Below are positions 51,298 through 62,000 of a stretch of DNA of 64,000 nucleotides, in pieces. Origin of the DNA: Stenotrophomonas indicatrix (GTDB lineage: Bacteria; Pseudomonadota; Gammaproteobacteria; Xanthomonadales; Xanthomonadaceae); NCBI RefSeq assembly GCF_002750975.1, contig NZ_PEJS01000001.1, positions 1,426,001 to 1,490,000 of the forward strand, in the 5' to 3' direction. Under the pieces are notes generated by a model, which saw nothing but the letters and a program-made list of their open reading frames with translations, made no database searches and was not told the origin of the DNA. Numbering within the stretch: the first letter of the stretch is position 1; each line of letters opens with the position of its first letter. A program made the translations under genes and the position numbers.

Positions 51298-53175
51298 ATG
51301 CCTCTGATTACTCTGCAAAACGTCGACTTCAGCGTCGGCGGCCCGCTGTTGCTGGAAAAAGCCGAACTGTCGATCGAGCCGGGCGAACGCATCGCCCTGA
51401 TCGGCCGCAACGGCGCCGGCAAATCGACCCTGCTCAAGCTGCTGTCCGGCGACCACAAGCCCGATGACGGTGAAGTGCGCGTGCAGCAGGGCGTGCGCGT
51501 GACCCGCCTGGAGCAGGAGGTGCCGCATGGCGCCGCTGGCAGCGTGTTCGACGTCGTCGCCGACGGCCTGGGCGAACTGGGCCAATGGCTCGCCGAATTC
51601 CATCACCTCAGCCACGCCGACGTGTTCGATGGTGAAGCGCTGGGCAACGTCCAGGCCAAGATCGATGCCGCCAACGGCTGGGGCCTGGACCAGCGGGTCA
51701 GCGAGACCCTGACCAAGCTCGACCTCGATGGCGACGCGGAGTTTGCGCGCCTGTCCGGCGGCATGAAGCGCCGCGTGCTGCTCGGCCGCGCGCTGGTCTC
51801 CAGCCCCGACCTGCTGCTGCTGGACGAACCGACCAACCACCTCGACATCGAAGCCATCGACTGGCTCGAAATGTTCCTCAAGAACTGGAACGGCAGCGTG
51901 GTGTTCGTCACCCATGACCGCCGCTTCCTGCGTGCGCTGGCCACCCGCATCGTCGAGATCGACCGCGGCCAGGTCACCAGCTGGCCGGGCGACTGGGCCA
52001 ACTACGAGCGCCGTCGCGAAGAACGCCTCAACGCGCAGGCCCAGGAAAACGCACGGTTCGACAAGCTGCTGGCGCAGGAAGAAGTGTGGATCCGCCAAGG
52101 CATCAAGGCACGCCGCACCCGCGACGAAGGCCGCGTACGCCGCTTGAAGGCGATGCGCAACGAGCGTTCCGCGCGCCGCGACCTCAGCGGCAACGTCAAG
52201 ATGGAAGCGGCCCAGGGCGTGAGCTCGGGCAAGAAGGTCATCGACATCAAGGACATTTCGTTCGCCTTCGGCGATCGCACGATGGTCCGCGATTTCTCCA
52301 CCACCATCCTGCGTGGTGACCGCATCGGCCTGATCGGCCCCAACGGCAGTGGCAAGACCACGCTGTTGAAGCTGCTGCTGGGCGAACTACAGCCGCAGAA
52401 GGGTGAGGTCAACGCCGGCACGAATCTGCAGGTCGCGTACTTCGACCAGTACCGTGCAGTGCTGCGCGAAGACTGGAGCGCGATCGAGAACGTGGCCGAA
52501 GGCCGCGATTTCCTCGAGTTCAACGGCAAGCGCAAGCACGTGCACGCCTACCTTCAGGACTTCATGTTCACCCCTGAGCGCGCGCGCGCGCCGATCACCC
52601 GCCTGTCCGGTGGCGAACGCAACCGCCTGCTGCTGGCCAAGCTGTTCGCGCAGCCGTCCAACCTGCTGGTGATGGACGAACCGACCAACGATCTGGACGT
52701 GGAAACCCTGGAGCTGCTGGAAGAGCTGCTGGGCGAATACAACGGCACGTTGCTGCTGGTCAGCCATGATCGTGACTTCATCGACAACGTGGTGACCTCC
52801 ACGCTGGTGATGGAAGGCGATGGCGTGATCGGCGAGTACGTGGGCGGCTACAGCGACTGGCAGCGTTACGCGGCCAGCGTGGCCGCTGCGCCTGCGGTTG
52901 CTGCCGCCAAGCCGGTGGTCGCCGCCCCGGCGGCTGCTGCGGAACCGGCAGCGCCCAAGCGCAAGCTCGCCTACAAGGAAGCGCGTGAGCTGGAACAGTT
53001 GCCGAAGACGATCGAAAAGCTGGAAGGCGATGTCGAAGGGCTTACCTCGGCAATGAACGATCCGTCGTTCTACACGCGCAGCAGCGCCGAAGTGACCGCG
53101 CACACCCAGCAGCTGGCCAAGGTGCAGGCTGAACTGGATGCCGCGTACGCACGCTGGGAAGAGCTGGAAGGCTGA
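51298..53175 (+). CDS. uup: ABC-F ATPase Uup
   Basis: A 625-residue soluble protein with two ATPase domains and no membrane part. The first has Walker A GRNGAGKST (near 38) and LSGGMKRRVLLGRAL; the second has GPNGSGKTT (near 350) and LSGGERNRLLLAKLF, with the ABC-F linker rich in Arg/Glu between them (about 235-310). The final ~90 residues form the Uup coiled-coil domain (ELEQLPKTIEKLEGDVEGL) after an Ala/Pro stretch (about 525-555). Uup proteins act on ribosomes and influence transposon excision. The long upstream frame is repeat F. Confidence 0.92.
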   Translation: MPLITLQNVDFSVGGPLLLEKAELSIEPGERIALIGRNGAGKSTLLKLLSGDHKPDDGEVRVQQGVRVTRLEQEVPHGAAGSVFDVVADGLGELGQWLAEFHHLSHADVFDGEALGNVQAKIDAANGWGLDQRVSETLTKLDLDGDAEFARLSGGMKRRVLLGRALVSSPDLLLLDEPTNHLDIEAIDWLEMFLKNWNGSVVFVTHDRRFLRALATRIVEIDRGQVTSWPGDWANYERRREERLNAQAQENARFDKLLAQEEVWIRQGIKARRTRDEGRVRRLKAMRNERSARRDLSGNVKMEAAQGVSSGKKVIDIKDISFAFGDRTMVRDFSTTILRGDRIGLIGPNGSGKTTLLKLLLGELQPQKGEVNAGTNLQVAYFDQYRAVLREDWSAIENVAEGRDFLEFNGKRKHVHAYLQDFMFTPERARAPITRLSGGERNRLLLAKLFAQPSNLLVMDEPTNDLDVETLELLEELLGEYNGTLLLVSHDRDFIDNVVTSTLVMEGDGVIGEYVGGYSDWQRYAASVAAAPAVAAAKPVVAAPAAAAEPAAPKRKLAYKEARELEQLPKTIEKLEGDVEGLTSAMNDPSFYTRSSAEVTAHTQQLAKVQAELDAAYARWEELEG

Positions 53176-53191
53176 TCGCCGGCCGGATTCA

Positions 53192-53270
53192 GTAGATCCA
53201 CGCCATGCGTGGATATCCGGATACGTGCGGACCAACGGTCCGCACCCACCAACCAACGGTCCGCACCCAC
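53192..53270. repeat. cluster of short palindromes
   Basis: GTAGATCCACGCCATGCGTG plus GAT (53192-53214), then two copies of an ACCAACGGTCCGCACCCAC unit, the first preceded by GTGCGG (53225-53270), fill the gap between the uup stop and the first cytochrome gene. Confidence 0.65.
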
Positions 53271-53286
53271 TGGGGCGGGCCGCCGG

Positions 53287-53748
53287 TCATTTGACCCCGT
53301 GCAGATCCCGCAGCTGGCTCGGCCGGCTGCCGAAGTACGCGGCCAGATCGGCGATGTCCTGATCGCTCAGGTCCTTCGCCTGCGGTGTCATCAGCGCATG
53401 CTGGCGATCACCGGCACGGTAGGCCTGCAGCGCATGCGCCAGGTAATCGCCGTATTGACCACCCAGCTTCGGATAGGTCGGATCGATCGGCGCATTGCCG
53501 TCGGCACCGTGGCAATCGATGCAGCTCTGGCTGGTCGCCTTGCTCTTGACCTTGGCGCGGGCCTCGCCGGCGGCTTCACGCCCGGCAGGCAGGCCCGCGG
53601 AGGAAGACGATCCGTGCTCGCCGCTGGCGTGGCCGGGATCGCCGGCGGATTTCTCGCTGTTCTCCACCTGTGACTGCGAGCAGGCCGCCAGCAGCAGGGC
53701 GACGGACAGGGCGATGGCGTGACGCAGTGGATGCGCGGCTTTCGACAT
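53287..53748 (-). CDS. lipoprotein-type cytochrome c
   Basis: A 153-residue mono-haem cytochrome. The N-terminus has a lipobox (ALLLAACS, Cys near residue 23), so it is probably lipid-anchored on the periplasmic side. A Ser/Gly/Glu-rich linker (25-70) leads to the haem site CIDCH near residue 76; the distal ligand is probably the Met of HALMTPQA near 120. The fold resembles one half of cytochrome c4. It follows the next cytochrome gene on the same strand with nine bases between; the partner oxidase is not in the window. Confidence 0.85.
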   Translation of the reverse strand: MSKAAHPLRHAIALSVALLLAACSQSQVENSEKSAGDPGHASGEHGSSSSAGLPAGREAAGEARAKVKSKATSQSCIDCHGADGNAPIDPTYPKLGGQYGDYLAHALQAYRAGDRQHALMTPQAKDLSDQDIADLAAYFGSRPSQLRDLHGVK

Positions 53749-53757
53749 GGGCGGGCC

Positions 53758-54153
53758 TTACTTGACGGTGGACAGGTAAACAGCGAGATCGGCGATCTCC
53801 TGTTCGCTGAAACTCATCGACTGCGCCTGCATCGTCGGATGCCGGCGCTTGCCCTGGCGGTACTCGGTCAGGGCCTGGGTCAGGTACTGCTCGGTCTGGC
53901 CACCGATCTTCGGTACCCGGTAACTGGGGTAGGCGTTCTTGTAACCGGTGATGCCGTGGCAACCCTGGCAGGTGTAGGCCAGCACACGGCCATTGTCGAA
54001 ACTGCCGGTGGGCGTGGCAGCCGCCGGCACAGGGGCCGGAGCCGGTGCCGGGGCGGGTGCTGCAGGAGCAGAAGCAGGTGCGGGCTGTGCGGCGGCCCCG
54101 AGGGGCAGGAGGACGGCCAGAGCGAGACAAGCGGCGAGCGGCTGCGGGCGCAT
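53758..54153 (-). CDS. periplasmic cytochrome c
   Basis: A 131-residue mono-haem cytochrome c with a Sec signal peptide (CLALAVLLPLGAAAQ, cleavage near residue 22), an unusual Ala/Pro-repeat linker (about 24-48), and the haem site CQGCH near residue 62. The distal Met is probably in TMQAQSMSFSEQE. It resembles the C-terminal half of cytochrome c4; with the following lipoprotein gene it forms a two-gene pair that may work like a split di-haem c4. GGAAAAGA precedes the ATG; the longer frame was rejected. Confidence 0.85.
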   Translation of the reverse strand: MRPQPLAACLALAVLLPLGAAAQPAPASAPAAPAPAPAPAPVPAAATPTGSFDNGRVLAYTCQGCHGITGYKNAYPSYRVPKIGGQTEQYLTQALTEYRQGKRRHPTMQAQSMSFSEQEIADLAVYLSTVK

Positions 54154-54358
54154 GGTGTCTTTTCCGGGGATTCGGGTCTGGTCGTTCCGGCGTGGGGTAC
54201 GGAACGACCTGAGTATAGCCTCAGGTTTCATCTAGCTGAAATGGGGTCGGCCCGACCGGCGGCGTGAAGACACCATGACCTTTGGGATATGGTGTTGCCG
54301 TGAAGTGGTGCATTACTTTGCTACCACACCTGCCCACGCATCCTCCAGGGATCTGACG

Positions 54359-55510
54359 ATGTCGCACCAAACCTTCCTGCCCGGCCCCCGCAGCGGACTC
54401 TGCGCTGCCGCGCTGCTGCTCTCCACCTCCCTGCTGCTGAGCGGTTGCGCCGCTGGGCCCAACAACGAGGCCAAGGCGGCCGAGACCAAGGACGAGAAGA
54501 AGGTCGACGCGGTGCCAGTCGAAGTGGCCGTGGCCAGCCATCGTGCGGTGGCCGCCAGCTACACCGGAACGGCGGCACTGGAGCCGCGCGCTGAATCGCA
54601 GGTGGTCGCCAAGACCTCGGGCGTCGCGCTGGCGGTACTGGTCGAGGAAGGGCAGCGGGTCAGCGCCGGGCAGCCTCTGGTGCGGCTGGATCCGGACCGC
54701 GCACGCCTGGCCGTTGCCCAGAGCGAGGCGCAGATGCGCAAGCTGGAGAACAACTACCAGCGCGCACAGAAGCTGGTCGGCCAGCAGATGGTCAGCGCTG
54801 CCGATGTCGACCAGCTGCGCTACGACCTGGAAAACGTGCGCGCGCAGTACCGCCTGGCCACGCTGGAACTGTCCTACACCACCGTGGTCGCACCGATTTC
54901 CGGCGTGATCGCCTCGCGATCGATCAAGACCGGCAACTTCGTGCAGATCAACACGCCGATCTTCCGCATCGTCGACAACTCGCGGCTGGAAGCCACCCTC
55001 AACGTGCCCGAGCGCGAGCTGGCGACCTTGCGTGCGGGCCAGCCGGTCACGCTGTCGGCCGATGCGCTGCCGGGCCAGACCTTCACTGGTGTGGTGGACC
55101 GTATCGCGCCGGTGGTGGATTCGGGCAGCGGCACCTTCCGTGTGGTCAGTGCTTTCGATGGCGCCGCGCAGTCGCTGCAGCCGGGCATGTTCGGCCGTAT
55201 CCGCATCGACTACGACCAGCGTGCCGATGCACTGGTGGTGCCGCGCCTGGCGCTGCTGGACGATGGTGAGCCGGCAGTGTTCCGCGTGCGCGGGGGCAAG
55301 GTCGCGCGGGTGCCGGTCAAGCTTGGCTACGCCGAAGGGCCGTGGGTGGAAATCCGTGAGGGACTGGCGGCGGGTGACCAGATCGTCACCGCCGGCAAGG
55401 TCGCCCTGCGCGACGGCACCGCGGTGCAGGTGATCGCCGATCCGAAGGCCAAGGCGAAGACCGTAACCGCCTCGGCCAAGCCGGCAGAGAAGGCCGGGAG
55501 CACGCAATGA
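54359..55510 (+). CDS. RND efflux periplasmic adaptor lipoprotein
   Basis: A 383-residue membrane-fusion protein. The signal peptide ends in a lipobox (LLLSGCA, Cys near residue 33). A barrel-sandwich domain begins at VVAKTSGVALAVLVEEGQRVSAGQPLVRLD (about 82-110), followed by a coiled hairpin (MRKLENNYQRAQKLVGQQMVS), a second lipoyl half (VVAPISGVIASRSIKTGNFV) and a beta-barrel. CAGGG lies nine bases before the ATG. It is the first gene of a three-gene operon, overlapping the next by four bases (ATGA). Confidence 0.9.
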   Translation: MSHQTFLPGPRSGLCAAALLLSTSLLLSGCAAGPNNEAKAAETKDEKKVDAVPVEVAVASHRAVAASYTGTAALEPRAESQVVAKTSGVALAVLVEEGQRVSAGQPLVRLDPDRARLAVAQSEAQMRKLENNYQRAQKLVGQQMVSAADVDQLRYDLENVRAQYRLATLELSYTTVVAPISGVIASRSIKTGNFVQINTPIFRIVDNSRLEATLNVPERELATLRAGQPVTLSADALPGQTFTGVVDRIAPVVDSGSGTFRVVSAFDGAAQSLQPGMFGRIRIDYDQRADALVVPRLALLDDGEPAVFRVRGGKVARVPVKLGYAEGPWVEIREGLAAGDQIVTAGKVALRDGTAVQVIADPKAKAKTVTASAKPAEKAGSTQ

Positions 55511-58500
55511 CCGCGCCCGGCCACGATCACGGTGCCTCGCCCGGGAGCGATGGCGCCGCCGCAGGCATGCGTGGCGGCCTGGTGGAGTTCGCCACCCGCC
55601 GCCGCGTCACCATCGCCATGTGCACGGTTACCCTGCTGCTGTTCGGCCTGATCGCACTGGGCAACCTCAAGGTCAACCTGCTGCCCGACCTGAGCTATCC
55701 GACGCTGACCGTGCGCACCGAGTACACCGGTGCGGCGCCGACGGAAATGGAAACCCTGATCACCCAGCCGGTCGAAGAAGCCGTGGGCGTGGTCAAGAAC
55801 CTGCGCAAGCTGAAGTCGGTCTCGCGCACCGGCCAGAGTGATGTGGTGCTCGAGTTCGCCTGGGGCACCAACATGGACCAGGCCAGCCTGGAAGTGCGCG
55901 ACAAGATGGAAGCGCTGAACCTGCCCCTGGAAGCCAAGGCGCCGGTGCTGCTGCGCTTCAATCCCTCCACCGAGCCGATCATGCGCCTGGTGCTGTCGAC
56001 CAAGGCCGCGCCTGCGACCGACGAAGAAGCGATCCGTGAACTGACCGGCCTGCGTCGCTATGCCGACGAAGACCTGAAGAAGAAGCTGGAGCCGGTTACC
56101 GGCGTGGCGGCGGTGAAGGTTGGTGGTGGCCTGGAAGACGAGATCCAGGTCGACATCGACCAGCAGAAACTGGCCCAGCTCAACCTGCCGATCGACACCG
56201 TCATCAAGCGGTTGAAGGAAGAGAACATCAACATTTCCGGCGGCCGCCTGGAGGAGGGCTCGCAGCGCTTCCTGGTGCGCACCGTCAACCAGTTCGCCGA
56301 TCTGGAAGAAATCCGCAACCTGCTGGTCACCACCCAGTCCGCCAACGGCAGCGCGGCCGACTCGGCGCTGCAGCAGATGTTCAACATCGCTGCCTCCACG
56401 GGCTCGGCTGCAGCCGTCGCCGCCGCTTCCGCTGCACAGAGCGCTTCCTCTGGCGGCGCCTCCAGCCTGGTCGCCAACGGCGTGCCGGTGCGCCTGAAGG
56501 ACGTGGCCACCGTGCGCCAGGGCTACAAGGAACGCGAAGCGGTCATCCGACTGGGCGGCAAGGAGTCGGTCGAACTGGCGATCTACAAGGAAGGCGACGC
56601 CAATACCGTGGCCACCGCCGAAGCGCTGCGCAAGCGTCTGGAGCAGATCAAGGCAACGTTCCCGGCCGATGCCGAACTGACCACGATCGAAGACCAGTCG
56701 CGCTTCATCGAGCACGCCATCGCCGACGTCAAGAAGGACGCGGTGATCGGTGGCCTGCTGGCGATCCTGATCATCTTCCTGTTCCTGCGCGACGGCTGGA
56801 GCACGTTCGTGATCAGCCTGTCGTTGCCGGTCTCGATCATCGCCACGTTCTTCTTCATGGGCCAGCTTGGCCTGAGCTTGAACGTGATGTCGCTGGGCGG
56901 CCTGGCACTGGCCACCGGCCTGGTGGTGGATGACTCGATCGTGGTGCTGGAGAGCATCGCCAAGGCGCGCGAACGCGGCCTGGGCATCCTGCAGGCGGCG
57001 ATCGCCGGTACCCGTGAAGTGAGCATGGCCGTGGTCGCCTCGACCCTGACCACCATCGCGGTGTTCCTGCCGCTGGTGTTCGTCGACGGCATCGCCGGCC
57101 AGCTGTTCCGCGACCAAGCGTTGACCGTGGCCATCGCCATCGCGATTTCGCTGCTGGTGTCGATGACCCTGATTCCGATGCTGAGCTCGCTGAAGGGTCG
57201 GCCGCCGCTGGCCTTCCCGGAAGAAGCCGCAGCCGAGCCGTGGCAGCCGCAGAGCCGCTGGCAGAAGCCGGTCGCACTCGGCCGTCGTGGTGTGGTGGCG
57301 ACGATGCGCTGGAGTTTCTACGCGCTGGCATGGCTGGTGGTGCGCCTCTGCCGTGGCGTGGCTGCAGTGGTCGGCCCGGTGATGCGCAAGGCCAGCGACA
57401 TCGCCATGAAGCCGTACGCGGGTGCCGAACGTGGCTACCTGCGGCTGCTGCCGGGTGCGTTGGCCCATCCCGGCAAGGTGCTGGGGCTGGCCGCACTGGC
57501 ATTCGTCGGCACGATGGCGCTGGTGCCGATGCTCGGCGCCGACCTGATCCCGCAGCTGGCGCAGGACCGTTTCGAAATGACGGTCAAGCTGCCGGCCGGC
57601 ACGCCGCTGAAGCAGACCGATGCGCTGGTGCGTGAGCTGCAGTTGGCGCATGGCAAGGGCGAAGGCGTGGCATCGCTGTACGGTGTCAGCGGCAGCGGTA
57701 CCCGCCTGGATGCCAGCCCGACCGAGAGTGGCGAGAACATCGGCAAGCTGACCATCGTGATGGAAGGCGGCGGCAACCCGCAGACCGAAGCGGAGATCAC
57801 CGAGCGCCTGCGCGACACCATGGGCCAGCACCCGGGTGCGCAGGTCGACTTCGCGCGGCCGGCATTGTTCAGCTTCTCCACGCCGCTGGAAATCGAACTG
57901 CGTGGGCAGGACATGGCGACCCTGGAAGTGGCAGGCCAGCGCCTGGCGGCGCTGCTGCGCGGCAATGTGCACTACGCCGACGTCAAATCCACCGTGGAAG
58001 AGGGCTTCCCGGAAATCCAGATCCGCTTCGACCAGGAGCGAGCCGGTGCACTGGGCCTGACCACGCGCCAGATCGCCGATGTGGTGGTGAAGAAGGTGCG
58101 CGGCGATGTCGCCACCCGCTACAGCTTCCGCGACCGCAAGATCGACGTGCTGGTGCGCGCGCAGGAAACCGATCGTGCCAGCGTGGAGAGCATCCGCCGG
58201 TTGATCGTCAATCCGGGCAGCACCCGTCCGGTCACCCTGGATGCGGTTGCCGACGTGGTGGCCACCACCGGCCCCAGCGAGATCCATCGTGCCGACCAGA
58301 CCCGGGTGGCCGTGGTCTCGGCCAACCTGCGCGACATCGACCTGGGCGCGGCCATGCGCGAAGTACAGCAGATGGTGTCCGAACAGCCGCTGGGCGCTGG
58401 CGTGGGCCTGCACATCGGCGGCCAGGGCGAGGAACTGGCACAGGCGGCGAAGTCGCTGATCTTCGCCTTCGGCCTGGCGATCTTCCTGGTCTACCTGGTG

Positions 58501-59028
58501 ATGGCCTCGCAGTTCGAATCGCTGCTGCATCCGTTCGTGATCCTGTTCACCATCCCGCTGGCGCTGGTCGGCGCGATCCTGGCGTTGATGCTGACCGGCA
58601 AGCCGATCTCGGTGGTGGTGTTCATCGGCCTGATCCTGCTGGTCGGCCTGGTCACCAAGAACGCGATCATCCTGATCGACAAGGTCAACCAGCTGCGCGA
58701 GGCCGGCGTGGCCAAGCACGAGGCACTGGTGGAAGGTGCGCGTTCGCGCCTGCGGCCGATCATCATGACCACCCTGTGCACGCTGTTCGGCTTCCTGCCG
58801 CTGGCGGTGGCGATGGGCGAGGGCGCCGAAGTGCGCGCACCGATGGCGATCACCGTGATCGGTGGCCTGCTGGTGTCGACCCTGTTGACCCTGCTGGTGA
58901 TCCCGGTGGTGTACGACCTGATGGACCGCCGCGGCGATGCCTACTACCGCGAACGCGGTCGCAAGCATGCCGGTGAGGGCCTGCACGGTGCCGAGGGCAG
59001 TGCGTCGGGTGCGGAGGAACCGGCATGA
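55507..59028 (+). CDS. RND efflux pump, first inner-membrane subunit, proton relay intact
   Basis: A 1173-residue RND transporter with 12 helices and two large periplasmic loops. It is longer than AcrB (1049) because of an N-terminal tail of about 40 residues and an insert near 560-640. The helix-4 Asp pair is present (D475, D476 in LVVDDSIVVLES), as is the helix-10 Lys (K1051 in GLVTKNAIIL) and RPIIMTT in helix 11. LLPDLSYPTLTVRTEYTGAAPTEMETL marks the first periplasmic entry. It overlaps both neighbours by four bases. The substrate is unknown; drug or solvent export is typical. No outer-membrane channel gene is adjacent. Confidence 0.9.
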   Translation: MTAPGHDHGASPGSDGAAAGMRGGLVEFATRRRVTIAMCTVTLLLFGLIALGNLKVNLLPDLSYPTLTVRTEYTGAAPTEMETLITQPVEEAVGVVKNLRKLKSVSRTGQSDVVLEFAWGTNMDQASLEVRDKMEALNLPLEAKAPVLLRFNPSTEPIMRLVLSTKAAPATDEEAIRELTGLRRYADEDLKKKLEPVTGVAAVKVGGGLEDEIQVDIDQQKLAQLNLPIDTVIKRLKEENINISGGRLEEGSQRFLVRTVNQFADLEEIRNLLVTTQSANGSAADSALQQMFNIAASTGSAAAVAAASAAQSASSGGASSLVANGVPVRLKDVATVRQGYKEREAVIRLGGKESVELAIYKEGDANTVATAEALRKRLEQIKATFPADAELTTIEDQSRFIEHAIADVKKDAVIGGLLAILIIFLFLRDGWSTFVISLSLPVSIIATFFFMGQLGLSLNVMSLGGLALATGLVVDDSIVVLESIAKARERGLGILQAAIAGTREVSMAVVASTLTTIAVFLPLVFVDGIAGQLFRDQALTVAIAIAISLLVSMTLIPMLSSLKGRPPLAFPEEAAAEPWQPQSRWQKPVALGRRGVVATMRWSFYALAWLVVRLCRGVAAVVGPVMRKASDIAMKPYAGAERGYLRLLPGALAHPGKVLGLAALAFVGTMALVPMLGADLIPQLAQDRFEMTVKLPAGTPLKQTDALVRELQLAHGKGEGVASLYGVSGSGTRLDASPTESGENIGKLTIVMEGGGNPQTEAEITERLRDTMGQHPGAQVDFARPALFSFSTPLEIELRGQDMATLEVAGQRLAALLRGNVHYADVKSTVEEGFPEIQIRFDQERAGALGLTTRQIADVVVKKVRGDVATRYSFRDRKIDVLVRAQETDRASVESIRRLIVNPGSTRPVTLDAVADVVATTGPSEIHRADQTRVAVVSANLRDIDLGAAMREVQQMVSEQPLGAGVGLHIGGQGEELAQAAKSLIFAFGLAIFLVYLVMASQFESLLHPFVILFTIPLALVGAILALMLTGKPISVVVFIGLILLVGLVTKNAIILIDKVNQLREAGVAKHEALVEGARSRLRPIIMTTLCTLFGFLPLAVAMGEGAEVRAPMAITVIGGLLVSTLLTLLVIPVVYDLMDRRGDAYYRERGRKHAGEGLHGAEGSASGAEEPA

Positions 59029-62000
59029 GCGTTGCCGAGTTCTCCATCCGCCGCCCGGTCACCACCATCATGTGTTTCGTGTCGCTGGTGGTGGTCGGCC
59101 TGATCGCCTCGTTCCGGCTGCCACTGGAAGCGCTGCCGGACATCTCCGCACCGTTCCTGTTCGTGCAGATTCCCTATACCGGCTCCACCCCGGAAGAAGT
59201 CGAGCGGACCATCATCCGGCCGGTGGAGGAGTCGCTGGCGACGATGACCGGCATCAAGCGCATGCGGTCGTCGGCGACCTCCGAAGCTGCGTCGATCTTC
59301 ATTGAGTTCAGTGACTGGGATCGTGATATCGCCATCGCCGCTTCAGATGCGCGCGAGCGCATCGACGCGATCCGCAGTGACCTGCCTGACGATGTGCAGC
59401 GCTACAACGTGTTCAAGTGGTCCAGCAGCGACCAGCCGGTGCTGAAAGTGCGCCTGGCCAGTACCACCGACCTGACCACCGCCTATGACATGCTCGACCG
59501 CGAATTCAAGCGGCGTATCGAGCGGATTCCGGGCGTGGCCCGGGTCGAGATCACCGGCGCGCCACCGAACGAGGTGGAGATCGCGATCGATCCGAACCGC
59601 CTGAACGCCCACGGCCTGAGCATCAACGAGCTGAGCGATCGCCTGCGCACGCTGAACTTCTCGATCTCGGCCGGGCAGATAGACGACAACGGCCAGCGCG
59701 TGCGCGTGCAGCCGGTGGGCGAGATCACCGACCTGCAGGAAATGCGTGACCTGGTGATCAATGCCAAGGGACTGCGCCTGGGTGACATTGCCGATGTGCG
59801 GCTGAAGCCGGCGCGGATGAGCTATGGCCGCCGCTTGGATGGCAATCCTGCCGTCGGCCTGGACATCTACAAGGAACGCAGCGCCAACCTGGTGGACGTC
59901 TCGCGCGGCGCGCTTGCCGAGGTTGAGGCGATCCGCGCGCAGGCATCGATGCGCGACGTGCAGATCAAGGTGATCGACAACCAGGGCAAGGCGGTGACCT
60001 CGTCCCTGCTGGAGCTGGCCGAGGCCGGCGGTGTCGGCCTGATCCTGTCGGTGACGGTGCTGTTCTTCTTCCTGCGCCACTGGCCGTCCACGTTGATGGT
60101 GACCCTGGCCATTCCGATCTGCTTCACCATCACCCTGGGCTTCATGTATTTCGCCGGGGTCACGCTCAACATCCTGACCATGATGGGCCTGCTGCTGGCC
60201 GTGGGCATGCTGGTCGACAATGCCGTGGTGGTGGTCGAGAGCATCTACCAGGAACGTGAGCGGCTGCCGGACCAGCCACGCCTGGCCTCGATCATCGGCA
60301 CCCGCAACGTTGCCATCGCGCTCAGCGCCGGCACCTTGTGCCACTGCATCGTGTTCGTGCCCAACCTGTTTGGTGAAACCAACAACATCAGCATCTTCAT
60401 GGCGCAGATCGCGATCACCATCTCGGTCTCCCTGCTGGCCTCGTGGCTGGTGGCGGTCAGCCTGATCCCGATGCTGTCCGCACGCATGGCCACGCCGAAG
60501 CTGGTGCACTCGCAGACCGGCGTGATCGCGCGCCTGCAGCGCCGCTACGCGCAGCTGCTGGACTGGTCACTGCGCCATCGCGGCTGGAGCCTGCTGGGCA
60601 TCCTGCTGGTGGTGCTGGTCAGCCTGGTGCCGATGAAGCTGACCAAGATCGACATGTTCGGTGGCGACGGCGGCAAGGACATCTTCATCGGCTACATGTG
60701 GAAGGGCGCCTACACCTACCGGCAGATGTCCGAGGAAGTGGCCCGTGTCGAAGGCTGGATCGAGCAGAACCGCGAGCGCCTGCACGTGCAGCAGGTCTAT
60801 TCCTGGTACAGCGAACAGGAAGGCAGTTCCACCGTGGTCACCCTGGACGAGAAGTATGCCAAGGACATCAAGGCGCTGCAGGAAGAACTGCGCAAAGGGC
60901 TGCCGAAATCCGCGCGTACCGACTACTTCGTCGGCAACCAGGGCGGTGATGGCGGCGGTGGCGGCAACCAGGGCGTGCAGGTGCAGCTGGTTGGCGACTC
61001 CAGCGCGATGCTGCAGGAGATCGGCCAGGAAGTGCTGCCGCTGCTGGCACAGCGCGCCGAGCTGCGCGATGTGCGCATCGACAACGGCGAGAAGGGCGGC
61101 GAGCTGAAAGTGCACGTCGACCGTGAGCGTGCAGCGGCGTTCGGATTCAATGCCGAGCAGGTTGCCAGTTTCGTTGGCCTGGCGCTGCGTGGTGCGCCGA
61201 TGCGCGAGTTCCGTCGTGGCGACAACGAAGTGCCGGTATGGGTGCGCTTCGCCGGTGCCGAACAGAGCAGCCCTGAAGACCTGGCCGGTTTCAGCGTGCG
61301 CACCGGCGATGGCCGCAGCGTACCGCTGTTGAGCCTGGTCAGTGTCGACGTGGGTTCCTCGGCGACCCAGATCGGCCGCACCAACCGCCAGACCACGTTG
61401 ACCATCAAGGCCAATCTGGCCGAGAAGATCACCGCGCCGGACGGCCGCAAGGCCATGGAAGCCGTGCTCAAGCCGATGAACTTCCCGGCCGGCTACGGCT
61501 TCACCTTCGACGGAGGCGACTACGGCGATGACAACGAGGCGATGCAGCAGATGGTGTTCAACCTGCTGATCGCGCTGGTGATGATCTACGTGGTGATGGC
61601 TGCGGTGTTCGAATCGCTGCTGTTCCCGGCGGCGATCATGAGCGGCGTGCTGTTCTCGATCTTCGGCGTGTTCTGGCTGTTCTGGATCACCGGCACCTCG
61701 TTCGGGATCATGTCCTTCATCGGCATCCTGGTGCTGATGGGCGTGGTGGTGAACAACGGCATCGTGATGATCGAGCACATCAACAATCTGCGCCGGGGCG
61801 GGATGGGCCGTACCCAGGCGCTGGTGGAGGGCTCACGCGAGCGTCTGCGCCCGATCATGATGACCATGGGCACGGCGATCCTGGCGATGGTGCCGATCTC
61901 GCTGACCGATACACAGATGTTCGGCAACGGGCCGGAGTACTCGCCGATGGCGCGTGCGATTGCCGGTGGCCTGGCGTTCTCTACCGTGGTCAGCCTGCTG

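Noticed and set aside
55327..58986. A 1219-codon open frame on the minus strand opposite the first RND pump
   Set aside because: It is a high-GC antisense shadow, rich in His, Gln and Arg, with no recognisable domain, while the plus strand encodes a clear RND pump.
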